From: Candidatus Latescibacterota bacterium
GTDB lineage: Bacteria > Latescibacterota > UBA2968 > UBA8231
Assembly: GCA_020852055.1 (NCBI GenBank)
Contig: JADZBP010000026.1
Coordinates: forward strand, 1 to 64,000
Length of the DNA stretch: 64,000 nt
Direction of reading: 5' to 3'
This document shows positions 28,104-35,693 of this stretch, piece by piece (the stretch's first letter is position 1; every line of letters begins with the position of its first letter). The position numbers and the translations under genes were made by a program. Below the pieces are notes generated by a model. The model did no database searches. It saw nothing but the letters and a program-made list of their open reading frames with translations, and was not told the origin of the DNA.

Positions 28104-29348
28104 CTAGAATAGTTTGAAGTTTTCCGCGGCTACGCGGCCGGCCTGGTGCACCAGCACCGCGTTCATCAGTTCGATGGCCAGGCGGGATTCGAGGGTGATA
28201 CCGGCCCGCACCCCCACGCAGGGGTCGTGACGGCCCTTCTGCAACTGGAAATCGATCTCTTCGAGATCCTTGCGCACCGAATGTTGGGGCAGGGCGATGG
28301 TGGCGGTGGGTTTGAAGCCCACCCGGAACACCAGGGGCATGCCGGTGGTGATGCCGCCCAGCAGGCCGCCGTGGTGGTTGCCCTGGTACCCCTGGTGGCG
28401 GATGGGGTCGTTGTGTTCGCTGCCGCGCCGCGCCACCGCTTCGCTGCCGGAGCCCATTTCGCAGGACTGTACGGCGTGCAACCCGCCCAGGCTGCCCATC
28501 AGGCGCAGTTTGAGGCTCTGGTACAGGGGCTCTCCGGCCAGGGGCGGCACCTGTACGGCGACTACTTCCACGGCCGCTCCCAGCGAATCGTCCTGCTGGC
28601 GCGTGGTCTTGATCAGCTCGCCGGCCGCGTGCGCGAAGTCTGGGTCGAGGGAGTGGATCTCGGCGGTTTCCAGTTGTGCCGCCAGTTGGTGCAATTTTTC
28701 CGGGGGGATACGACCGTCGGCGGCCTGGAGTCCGGCACAGTGGTCGGCCAATCGCGCCGAGGTCTGCAGCGGACCCACCTGGCAGATCGAAGAGAAGATG
28801 GCGGTGCCGAAGTGCTCCAGCAGAAAGAGGCGGGCGATGGAACCGCCGATCACGTCGGAGATGGTGGAGCGGTAGCTGGAGCGCCCGCCGCCGCGCGGAT
28901 CGGTGAAGCCGCCGGACTTGTGGTGCTTGACCAGATCGGCGTGTCCGGGGCGCACCGCCCCCTGCGGGCCGGCGAACTGGAGATAGTCGGCGGAGCGTTT
29001 GGCGGCCGAAAGCACCACGGCCGCGATGGGCTCGCCGGTGGTGTGGCCTTCTTCGTAGGCGTGGGTTTCGAGCGTGGTGCCACCGGCGGCAACCGCGATG
29101 GCGGGGCCGGCGAGCAGGCGGTCGTGATCCTCGTCGTAGAGGCCCGAAAGCAGCACGAGTTGGTCGGCCTCGTGGCGGGGGGTGCCGTGCTTGTTGCTGC
29201 CGGGCCGGCGCCGGTCGAGAAAGGCCTGGAGCCGCGCGCGTTCCAACTTGAGCCCCGGGGGACAGCCAAAAACGATGGTGGTGATGGCTGGTCCGTGGGA
29301 CTCGCCCGCTCCCGCCACCCCGTACAGGGGCCCGCCGAGTATTTCCAT
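28104..29348 (-). CDS. aroC: chorismate synthase
   Basis: This 414-residue flavin-dependent lyase makes chorismate from EPSP, the last step of the shikimate pathway. Signatures are GAGESHGPA at the start, VRPGHAD, GGGRSSYRST, the RRGSEHNDP region, HHGGLLGGITTGMP and RHDPCVGVRAG. It is a little longer than E. coli AroC (361) and shows several substitutions. The ATG at 29348 has no close Shine-Dalgarno; GGAGG lies 17 bases upstream. The UxaA-type gene follows with 8 bases between, so both may be co-transcribed. Confidence 0.93.
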   Translation of the reverse strand: MEILGGPLYGVAGAGESHGPAITTIVFGCPPGLKLERARLQAFLDRRRPGSNKHGTPRHEADQLVLLSGLYDEDHDRLLAGPAIAVAAGGTTLETHAYEEGHTTGEPIAAVVLSAAKRSADYLQFAGPQGAVRPGHADLVKHHKSGGFTDPRGGGRSSYRSTISDVIGGSIARLFLLEHFGTAIFSSICQVGPLQTSARLADHCAGLQAADGRIPPEKLHQLAAQLETAEIHSLDPDFAHAAGELIKTTRQQDDSLGAAVEVVAVQVPPLAGEPLYQSLKLRLMGSLGGLHAVQSCEMGSGSEAVARRGSEHNDPIRHQGYQGNHHGGLLGGITTGMPLVFRVGFKPTATIALPQHSVRKDLEEIDFQLQKGRHDPCVGVRAGITLESRLAIELMNAVLVHQAGRVAAENFKLF

Positions 29349-29631
29349 AAAATAGAACCTGTCCTCCGAAAAACAGCTACAATGTACTGTATTGCCTCCC
29401 CCCCGGCAATCTGGCGCCTTCCGGCGCTAATATCGATTGGAAAACGAATAGCTTTTTTTTATATTCGGCGCTTATCGCGTGATTTTCCTCACAGCGCCGC
29501 AACCCTTTCCTCGCTTACTTCGATGTCAGCGCGCATCAGCCTGGCAGTTGGATGTTTCCCTTGCTGAGTTGTTCCGTCTCCAGGGCGCATCGCGGCGGCC
29601 TGTTTCCAGACCCCAGGGCAGGAGATACCAG
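29349..29631. other. divergent intergenic region between aroC and the first EF-hand gene
   Basis: These 283 bases contain an AT-rich stretch (about 29435-29465) and a CRP/FNR-like palindrome at 29478-29493 (listed separately). No convincing coding sequence is seen. Confidence 0.4.
29478..29493. promoter_or_regulatory. CRP/FNR-family-like binding site, first copy
   Basis: CGTGATTTTCCTCACA fits the CRP half-sites GTGA-N6-TCAC. Together with one flanking base each side it is identical over 18 bases (29477-29494) to a site before the paralogous downstream gene. It lies 139 bases upstream of the first EF-hand gene start. Confidence 0.55.
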
Positions 29632-30627
29632 ATGAACAGCTTATGCACCTTGATGCTGGTGGTCGGCCTGTCCCACCTTGGCACTTCGGTGGCAATGGCC
29701 CAGGAAACACCGCCTGCAGGGGAATACCGCCTCACCCTGGCGCCACCGGACCCTGCTGCGCCACCCTTGCCCGAGACCGAGGCCCAGGCCAGGATGCAGT
29801 CCCTCGGACAACTTTGGGGGGCGATGGATGCAAATCGCGACGGGGCACTGGCCTACGAGGAATTCGCTACCTGGGTGAGGCAGATTACTCCTCCAACCAT
29901 GGTATGGACGCAGGGCCAGTGGCTTTCGTCCGGGACCACGATAAATCTGGCGCCTGGTGTGGTGTGGAGTACGGGAGGGTCCGTGGTGGTCGGGTCTGGC
30001 ATTGTGCGTACGAGTGGCACATTGACCACGGTGCCGGGTATGGTGTGGAGTACGGGAGGGTCGATGGTAACCAATAGTCAGGGGACCTGGACCACAAGGC
30101 CAGGAACAGTGTATATAACCGGGTCTGGCGTGACCATGACTCAAGGGACCTGGACCACCGGATCGGCCGTGGTCTACAGCCAGGGAACCTGGACCATTTC
30201 GCCAGGCCACCTCGAAGGGGCAGACAGCCCATCAGCCCTGCCGGCCTGTCCAGAGTGCTCGGCGGAACTGGCAGATCTAGAACAGCGAACCCAATTCCCA
30301 GACATCCCCTGCGGCACCGGGGCAGGCACACTGCGGCTGCGCACGGTGTGCAACATGCAGGGATTCAACAGCCAGACCATCTACGTGCCGGACGGCCATG
30401 ATGCTGACTGTTTTCATATCGAGGCACAGACGGGCGGTCAGGCCACCTTCGCCATTTATCCAGAGAGCAACCCGAACAACATTATTTACAGCAGCCAGCG
30501 GGATGGCCTGGACCGCCTGGGGGCGGTACACTTGAGTGATACCGGGGTTTACCGGATCGACCTGGACCTGGCTGCTGCCGATCCGGAGAGCCGGGTGAGT
30601 ATCGGCTGTGTGACCCACCCCGAATAG
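29632..30627 (+). CDS. secreted EF-hand protein with W/T/G-rich repeats and conserved Cys C-terminal domain (paralogue 1)
   Basis: This 331-residue protein starts at the ATG preceded by CAGGAGAT. Residues 1-24 form a signal peptide ending AMAQ. A single EF-hand loop is at 66-77 (D-x-N-x-D-G-x-L-x-x-x-E). Residues about 88-195 form imperfect repeats rich in Trp, Thr, Ser and Gly, each near V-x-S-x-G-T-W-T-T, resembling a beta-solenoid. Residues about 205-331 are a domain shared with the next gene: CSAEL, C-G-x(3)-G-x-L, VCNM-x-GF, DADCF-x-IE, YPES-x-P-x-N and GDTGVYRIDL-like. That domain looks like a disulfide-bearing beta-sandwich, possibly PPC-like. Not recognised as a known family; probably cell-surface or periplasmic and calcium-binding. 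Confidence 0.75.
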   Translation: MNSLCTLMLVVGLSHLGTSVAMAQETPPAGEYRLTLAPPDPAAPPLPETEAQARMQSLGQLWGAMDANRDGALAYEEFATWVRQITPPTMVWTQGQWLSSGTTINLAPGVVWSTGGSVVVGSGIVRTSGTLTTVPGMVWSTGGSMVTNSQGTWTTRPGTVYITGSGVTMTQGTWTTGSAVVYSQGTWTISPGHLEGADSPSALPACPECSAELADLEQRTQFPDIPCGTGAGTLRLRTVCNMQGFNSQTIYVPDGHDADCFHIEAQTGGQATFAIYPESNPNNIIYSSQRDGLDRLGAVHLSDTGVYRIDLDLAAADPESRVSIGCVTHPE

Positions 30628-30653
30628 CGACAGCCGGGCGCAGTTTTTCCGGG

Positions 30654-30669
30654 CGTGATTTTCCTCACA
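30654..30669. promoter_or_regulatory. CRP/FNR-family-like binding site, second copy
   Basis: This is identical to the first copy (CGTGATTTTCCTCACA) and lies 104 bases upstream of the second EF-hand gene. The flanking DNA differs from that of the first copy, so the match is not explained by simple gene duplication. Confidence 0.55.
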
Positions 30670-30773
30670 GATATTTGTCAAAAACACGCTATTTTCTTTA
30701 GGCAGCTTTTGTCGATGTGTATCCTCACGGGAATGGCGATCAGGTTCCACCCTTAACCATAAGGAGCGTACGT

Positions 30774-31871
30774 ATGCGTCTATCCGTGTTCACCGCTGGG
30801 GTGCTGCTGACCAGTGCCGCCGTGGCGTTGGCGCAGGATAACTCCGCGCCGCCGCCGCCGATGTCGCCGGGGATGGCTCCCCATATCATGTTGGCTCCGC
30901 CTCCGGGCACCGAAAAGCCCGAGGGCGTCCAGATCTCCGAGAACTACGACGAAGCCAAGGGCCAGGTCGTTGATCTCTTCTTTGGTATGATGGATACCGA
31001 TCAGGACGGGCAGTTGAGCAAGGATGAACTCAATGCCTGGGTGGTCGGGGTGATGATTCCGCCTCCCGAAGGCATGATGCCTCCCGGTATGCCCGGTCCT
31101 GGCGGGATGCCTCCCGGGATGCCGAACATGCCGGGTCCTGGCGGGATGCCTCCTGGTATGCCCGGTCCTAGTGGAATGCAGCCGAACATGCCTGGCCCTG
31201 GTGGGATGCCCCCCGGTATGCCTGGCCCTGGTGGGATGCCGCCCGGGACACCGAACATGCCGAACATGCCTGGCCCTGGTGGGATGCCTCCCGGTATGTC
31301 TGGCCCTGGTGGGATGCCGCCTGGGACACCGAACATGCCGAACATGCCGGGTCCTGGTGGAATGCCTCCCGGTATGCCGGGTCCTGGTGGGATGCCGCCT
31401 GGGACGCCGAACATGCCGAACATGCCCGGTCCTGGCGACATGCCTCCTCCGGGGCCCCCGCCGATGGAAGGCATGATGGGGGACAAAATTCCGCCCGACT
31501 GTTCGGCCGAACTGGTCAACAGTGAATTGCTGCCCCAGGCCGAGAACGTGACCTGTGGTTCCACCACCGGCAACCTGCTTTTCCGCTCGGTGTGCAACAT
31601 GCCCGGCTTCGATAGCCAGGCCATCAGTCTGCCCGCCGGCCGCGACGCCGATTGCTTCGGCATCGAGTCGCAGACCTCCGGGGTGGTGGTATTCACCATC
31701 TATCCCGAGAGCGACCCGAGCAACCTGATCTTCGATTCCACTCGCGACGGGCTGCACAATATCGGCGCCGTACATCTGGGCGACACCGGGGTTTACCGGA
31801 TCGATCTGGATGAGGCGGCTTCCGATGCCGGCGCCAAGGTGACGGTGCGTTTCGTCGATCACGCCGAATAA
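30774..31871 (+). CDS. secreted EF-hand protein with Pro/Gly/Met repeats and conserved Cys C-terminal domain (paralogue 2)
   Basis: This 365-residue protein starts at the ATG after AAGGAGCG. Residues 1-20 form a signal peptide (ending ALA before Gln). The EF-hand loop is at 74-85 (D-T-D-x-D-G-x-L-x-x-x-E). Residues about 100-232 are near-perfect P-G-P-G-G-M-P-P-G-M and N-M-P-N-M repeats, containing a methionine every three or four residues. Residues about 243-365 are the same four-cysteine domain as in the preceding gene (CSAEL, TCGSTTGN, SVCNMPGF, DADCFGIE, YPESDPSN, GDTGVYRIDL). The gene pair therefore shares signal peptide, EF-hand and C-terminal domain but has unrelated middle repeats. 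Function is unknown; the Met-rich repeat could be structural or bind soft metals. Confidence 0.78.
   Translation: MRLSVFTAGVLLTSAAVALAQDNSAPPPPMSPGMAPHIMLAPPPGTEKPEGVQISENYDEAKGQVVDLFFGMMDTDQDGQLSKDELNAWVVGVMIPPPEGMMPPGMPGPGGMPPGMPNMPGPGGMPPGMPGPSGMQPNMPGPGGMPPGMPGPGGMPPGTPNMPNMPGPGGMPPGMSGPGGMPPGTPNMPNMPGPGGMPPGMPGPGGMPPGTPNMPNMPGPGDMPPPGPPPMEGMMGDKIPPDCSAELVNSELLPQAENVTCGSTTGNLLFRSVCNMPGFDSQAISLPAGRDADCFGIESQTSGVVVFTIYPESDPSNLIFDSTRDGLHNIGAVHLGDTGVYRIDLDEAASDAGAKVTVRFVDHAE
31081..31440. repeat. coding tandem repeat of P-G-P-G-G-M-P-P-G-M units
   Basis: Tandem in-frame repeats of about 30 bases (near CCTGGTGGGATGCC plus CCCGGTATG) alternate with CCGAACATGCCG-type units. A higher-order unit of about 78 bases containing N-M-P-N-M-P-G-P-G-G recurs three times. 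This suggests recent expansion by slippage or unequal recombination; it is not a CRISPR. Confidence 0.85.
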
Positions 31872-31902
31872 GGGTACCGCACAGTACATAATCAAGTAGT
31901 TT

Positions 31903-31941
31903 GAGGGCCGGCCGCCCTAGGGGGGCCGGCCCTCTGTTTTT
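31903..31941 (+). terminator. rho-independent terminator after the EF-hand pair
   Basis: AGGGCCGGCC pairs with GGCCGGCCCT over a loop and is followed by CTGTTTTTG. It closes the EF-hand transcript before the iron transporter gene. Confidence 0.8.
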
Positions 31942-31990
31942 GCCCGCTTGTCTGGACAGGGTAGGGCAAAAAGTGCAGATTAACAAGGAT

Positions 31991-33115
31991 ATGGATGCCC
32001 AGCCCTCCTCATCGACAGACGAGACTTCCCGCTGGCTGCACCACTGGCAGGACGAGGCGGACGCCGCCTTTCTCTACCAGCATCTGGCCGAGCTGGAACG
32101 CGATCCACGCCGGCAGCAGCTCTACCAGCGCCTAGCCGGGGTCGAGCAACGCCACGCCGAGTTGTGGAAGCGGATCCTGGCCGAACGCGGCCTGGCCCAC
32201 GAACAGCCCTCGCCTTCGATGCGGGCCCGCCTGATGCTCTGGCTGGCCCGCCGTTTTGGCCCCTCCTTCCTGTTGCCGATGTTGTTCCGCGACGAGGGGC
32301 ACGAGACCCGCAACTATCTGGCCCTTTACCGCCGCAGCGGCGCTGATCGCACCCGCGATACCGCCTATACCCTCGCCAAGGAGTCGGCCCAGCACGCCCG
32401 CACCCTGGGAGAACTGGTGGGAGCCCCGGGCGAGCCCTGGCATCACCTCGAATCGGGCGGTATCCTGCGCAATGTGGTCTACGGTTTCAACGATGGCCTG
32501 ACCGCCAATTTTGGTCTGGTGGCCGGGGTCATCGGTGCGGCGGTGGACCCCCATCTCATTCTGGTCACCGGCCTGGCGGGCACGCTGGCTGACGCGCTGT
32601 CCATGGGCTCGTCTGGGTACCTGGCCGCCAAGAGCGAGCAGGAAGTCTACACCCACGAAATCGCCATCGAGCGCGAGGAGCTGCGGCTGATGCCCGAGCT
32701 GGAGGAGGAGGAACTCACCCTCATCTACGCGGCCAAGGGCATGGACGAAGGCGAGGCCAAGGAGTTGGCCCGCCGGGTGATGGCCGACCCGGAACGCGCG
32801 CTGGAAGAGTTGATCACCAACGAGCTGCAGATCAGCCCGCCCCGCTCCTCGCCCATGAAAGAAGGCTGGATCACCGGCACGGCCACGGCCGTGGGCGCCC
32901 TGATTCCGGTGGCCCCCTTCCTGTTGCTCCAGGGGGAGGCGGCCATCTGGCTGTCGTTTGCCAGCGCCATGCTGGCCCACTTTGCCGTGGGGGCGGCGCG
33001 CAGCGTGTTTACCGGGCTGTCGCTCCTGCGCAGCGGTTTGGAGATGCTGGGTGTGGGCATGGGGGTGGCTGCCCTGGGGTATGTGGTAGGCGACGTGCTG
33101 GTCCGCTGGCTGTGA
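31991..33115 (+). CDS. ferritin-like/VIT1 fusion iron transporter (MbfA-like)
   Basis: This 374-residue protein starts at the ATG at 31991. Residues about 15-145 form a ferritin-like helical domain with two E-x-x-H-type metal ligands (E52-Q-R-H55 and E131-S-A-Q-H135) and an early DEAD motif (21-24). From about residue 157 a VIT1/CCC1 transporter domain follows: GGILRNVVYGFNDGLTANF opens membrane helix 1. A Glu-rich cytosolic metal-binding stretch (PELEEEELTLIY) and three further helices complete it. Ferritin-VIT1 fusions such as rhizobial MbfA export or sequester Fe2+. It lies 18 bases upstream of the polyphosphate:AMP phosphotransferase gene, so both may be one transcript. Substrate Fe2+ or Mn2+ is inferred. 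Confidence 0.87.
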   Translation: MDAQPSSSTDETSRWLHHWQDEADAAFLYQHLAELERDPRRQQLYQRLAGVEQRHAELWKRILAERGLAHEQPSPSMRARLMLWLARRFGPSFLLPMLFRDEGHETRNYLALYRRSGADRTRDTAYTLAKESAQHARTLGELVGAPGEPWHHLESGGILRNVVYGFNDGLTANFGLVAGVIGAAVDPHLILVTGLAGTLADALSMGSSGYLAAKSEQEVYTHEIAIEREELRLMPELEEEELTLIYAAKGMDEGEAKELARRVMADPERALEELITNELQISPPRSSPMKEGWITGTATAVGALIPVAPFLLLQGEAAIWLSFASAMLAHFAVGAARSVFTGLSLLRSGLEMLGVGMGVAALGYVVGDVLVRWL

Positions 33116-33133
33116 GCGGAGGGAGCTAAGCCC

Positions 33134-34624
33134 GTGTTCGAGACCGCAGAACTGGGACGCAAGGTTTCGCGCCAGGAGTACAAGGCGCAGGTGCCACAAC
33201 TGCGCACCGAACTGCTCGAACTGCAGCAGCAATTGCGCTCCGCTGGTTTTGCGGTGATCGTCATCTTTGCCGGGGTGGATGGGGCCGGCAAGAGCGAGAC
33301 CATCGATGTGCTCAACGAATGGATGGATCCCCGCGGCCTGCTGACCCGCGCCTTCGATCCCCCGACTTCGGAAGAGCAGGAACGCCCCCATTTCTGGCGC
33401 TACTGGCTGGCGTTGCCGCCCAAAGGGCGGATCGGGCTGTACCTGAGTTCATGGTACTCGCAGCCCCTGGTGGACCGGGTGTACGGGCAGATCGACCAGG
33501 CGATTTTCGACCAGAGCCTCAATCGCATCACCACCTTCGAAAAAGAACTCGCCGCCGACGGCACCCTGATCCTCAAGTTCTGGATGCACCTGGGCAAGAA
33601 GGCCCAGAAGCGGCGCCTCGACGCCCTCGAGAAAGACCCGCTGACCCGCTGGCGGGTCACCAAGCGGGAGAAGCGGCACTGGAAGATGTACGACCTCTTC
33701 GAGTCGGTTGCCGACCGCCTGCTCCACAAAACCAACACCGGCGAGGCGCCCTGGTACATCGTCGAGGGCGCCGACCACAACTACCGCACCCTGAGCGTGG
33801 CCACCCTGCTCCGCGACGCCATCCGCCGGCACCTGGAGCGGCGGGCAGTGGCAGGTGGTGAGAAACTGCCGGTCAAACCAGTGGCCCGGGTTGAGACCCG
33901 GCAACCCCACACGGTGCTCAGCCGGCTCGACATGTCTCAGAAGGTGGCCCGGGCCGAATACGACCTGCTCCTAGAGAAGTACCAGGGCAAGCTCCACCTG
34001 CTCACCCGCGAGGCCAAGGCGCGCCAGGTGTCGACCATCCTGGTTTTCGAGGGGGTGGACGCGGCCGGCAAGGGGGGCGCCATCCACCGGCTGACCGGGG
34101 CCATGGATGCCCGCCTGTACCAGGTCATCCCCATCGCCGCGCCCACCGACGAGGAGCGGGCCCAGCACTACCTGTGGCGTTTCTGGCGGCATCTGCCGCG
34201 CGCCGGGCGGGTCACCATCTTTGACCGCAGTTGGTACGGCCGGGTGCTGGTGGAGCGGGTTGAAGGTTTTGCCGACGATGCGGCCTGGCGGCGCGCCTAT
34301 GCCGAGATCAACGACTTTGAGGAGCAACTGGCCGAACACGGCGTAGTGCTGGTCAAATATTGGGCTCACATCACCCAAGAAGAACAGTTGCGGCGTTTCG
34401 AGTCGCGCCAGGAGACCCCATACAAGAGCTACAAACTCACCGCTGAAGACTGGCGAAACCGGGAGAAGTGGGAGCTTTACGAACAGGCGGTCAACGATAT
34501 GGTCGCCTATACCAGTACCAACTTCGCTCCCTGGACCTTGGTCGAAGGCAACGACAAGTATTTTGCCCGCCTGAAGGTGCTGCGGGTGTTGTGCGAGCGC
34601 CTCGGCGCGGCTTTGAACCGGTAG
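33134..34624 (+). CDS. pap: polyphosphate:AMP phosphotransferase (tandem PPK2 domains)
   Basis: This 496-residue protein starts at GTG 33134. It has two PPK2-type kinase domains, the layout of polyphosphate:AMP phosphotransferase, which makes ADP from AMP using polyphosphate. The first domain has Walker A GVDGAGKSET (about 43-52) but reads YLSSWYSQP where the second has DRSWYGR, so it probably lacks the Walker B aspartate. The second has GVDAAGKGGA (about 307-316) and appears catalytically complete. Degenerate first domains are known in this class. The neighbouring ferritin-VIT1 gene suggests a link of metal and polyphosphate storage, which is inference. Confidence 0.9.
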   Translation: MFETAELGRKVSRQEYKAQVPQLRTELLELQQQLRSAGFAVIVIFAGVDGAGKSETIDVLNEWMDPRGLLTRAFDPPTSEEQERPHFWRYWLALPPKGRIGLYLSSWYSQPLVDRVYGQIDQAIFDQSLNRITTFEKELAADGTLILKFWMHLGKKAQKRRLDALEKDPLTRWRVTKREKRHWKMYDLFESVADRLLHKTNTGEAPWYIVEGADHNYRTLSVATLLRDAIRRHLERRAVAGGEKLPVKPVARVETRQPHTVLSRLDMSQKVARAEYDLLLEKYQGKLHLLTREAKARQVSTILVFEGVDAAGKGGAIHRLTGAMDARLYQVIPIAAPTDEERAQHYLWRFWRHLPRAGRVTIFDRSWYGRVLVERVEGFADDAAWRRAYAEINDFEEQLAEHGVVLVKYWAHITQEEQLRRFESRQETPYKSYKLTAEDWRNREKWELYEQAVNDMVAYTSTNFAPWTLVEGNDKYFARLKVLRVLCERLGAALNR

Positions 34625-34679
34625 CCCCCACCTGCAATCACGGCTTTCGCCGCCGACCCACACTTTGGAGAAAGATGCA

Positions 34680-35693
34680 ATGTCCACAGCGATACCTGCC
34701 GTGTCCACATCCAGCAAAGGGCGCGTCCTGGTGGTTGATGATGAGCGGCTCAACCGCACCCTGTTGCGCTCCCTGCTTCAGGCGGCCGGCTACCAGGTGA
34801 CCGAGGCCGAGGATGGCGAGCAGGCGCTGCAACAGGTGGGGGCCGAAGCCCCTGACGTGATCCTGCTCGACGTGATGATGCCGGGGTTGGACGGATACAC
34901 GGTGTGCCGCCGTATCAAAGAAGACCAGGCCACGGCCCATCTGCCCATCCTCATCGTCACCGCCCTCAACGACCGCGAGGCGCGGCTGGAGGGCATTGGC
35001 GCGGGGGCCAACGACTTCCTCACCAAACCCATCGACCGGCAAGAGGTGCTGTTGCGCGTGCAGAACGCGGTGTACGCCAAACACCTCTTCGACGAGAACC
35101 TCTCCTACCAGCGCGACCTGGAGGACAAGGTCGCCGCCCAGACCCAGGAATTGCGCCTGGCCTACACCCGCCTCGAGCAGCAGGTGCGGGAGCTGGAGGC
35201 CCGGGATCGCTTGGTCTACCTGCAGAGTTCGGAGGCCGATTTGGCGGGCACCTACGCCGAGATCCTGCGGGTCTTTGCTGCGGTGCTGCCGGCCGACCGG
35301 GTGTTGCTCTACCGCCCGGTGGGCAGCGAATTGCGGGCCGCCGCTGCCCTCGGTGCATCGGCCGAGGGCGGGCTGGAAACCCCAGATCAGCTAGCAGCAC
35401 TGCCGCCGCTGCCCCAGGAGGGCGATACAGAGCTGGTCACCCGGGTTTTTGCCAGCGGTCAGCCGTCCTGCAACGACCAGGACCAGGCCGCCGCGCCCCT
35501 ACTCTACCGCGACGAGAACCTGGGGGTGATCTACCTGGAAGGCGGGGCGGTCGCCGGCGACGAGGAACAACTCAATGCTTTCTGGCGCCTGAGCCGCGAG
35601 GCGGCCCTGGTGCTGCATGCGGTCCAGATCGCCGAGGAGTTGTCGGGGACCGAGGATTTCAAGGCGCTGATCGATCTGGAGGGGAACGAATAA
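34680..35693 (+). CDS. response regulator with C-terminal GAF-like domain
   Basis: This 337-residue protein starts at the ATG at 34680 with GGAG 9 bases upstream; a TTG at 34665 in frame is less likely. Residues 15-130 form a receiver domain with acidic pair D20-D21, phosphoacceptor D64 (ILLDVMMP) and a conserved Lys in TKPI. A coiled coil (about 140-180) links to a GAF-like domain (about 185-320: LAGTYAEILRVFAAVLPADRVLLYR). No output enzyme or DNA-binding domain follows. Its stop abuts the GTG of the fapA-like gene, starting a translationally coupled signalling operon. Confidence 0.83.
   Translation: MSTAIPAVSTSSKGRVLVVDDERLNRTLLRSLLQAAGYQVTEAEDGEQALQQVGAEAPDVILLDVMMPGLDGYTVCRRIKEDQATAHLPILIVTALNDREARLEGIGAGANDFLTKPIDRQEVLLRVQNAVYAKHLFDENLSYQRDLEDKVAAQTQELRLAYTRLEQQVRELEARDRLVYLQSSEADLAGTYAEILRVFAAVLPADRVLLYRPVGSELRAAAALGASAEGGLETPDQLAALPPLPQEGDTELVTRVFASGQPSCNDQDQAAAPLLYRDENLGVIYLEGGAVAGDEEQLNAFWRLSREAALVLHAVQIAEELSGTEDFKALIDLEGNE

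Noticed and set aside
31081-31440. Regular repeats considered as a CRISPR array
   Set aside because: They have no unique spacers, stay in frame and encode Pro-Gly-Met repeats in a signal-peptide protein.
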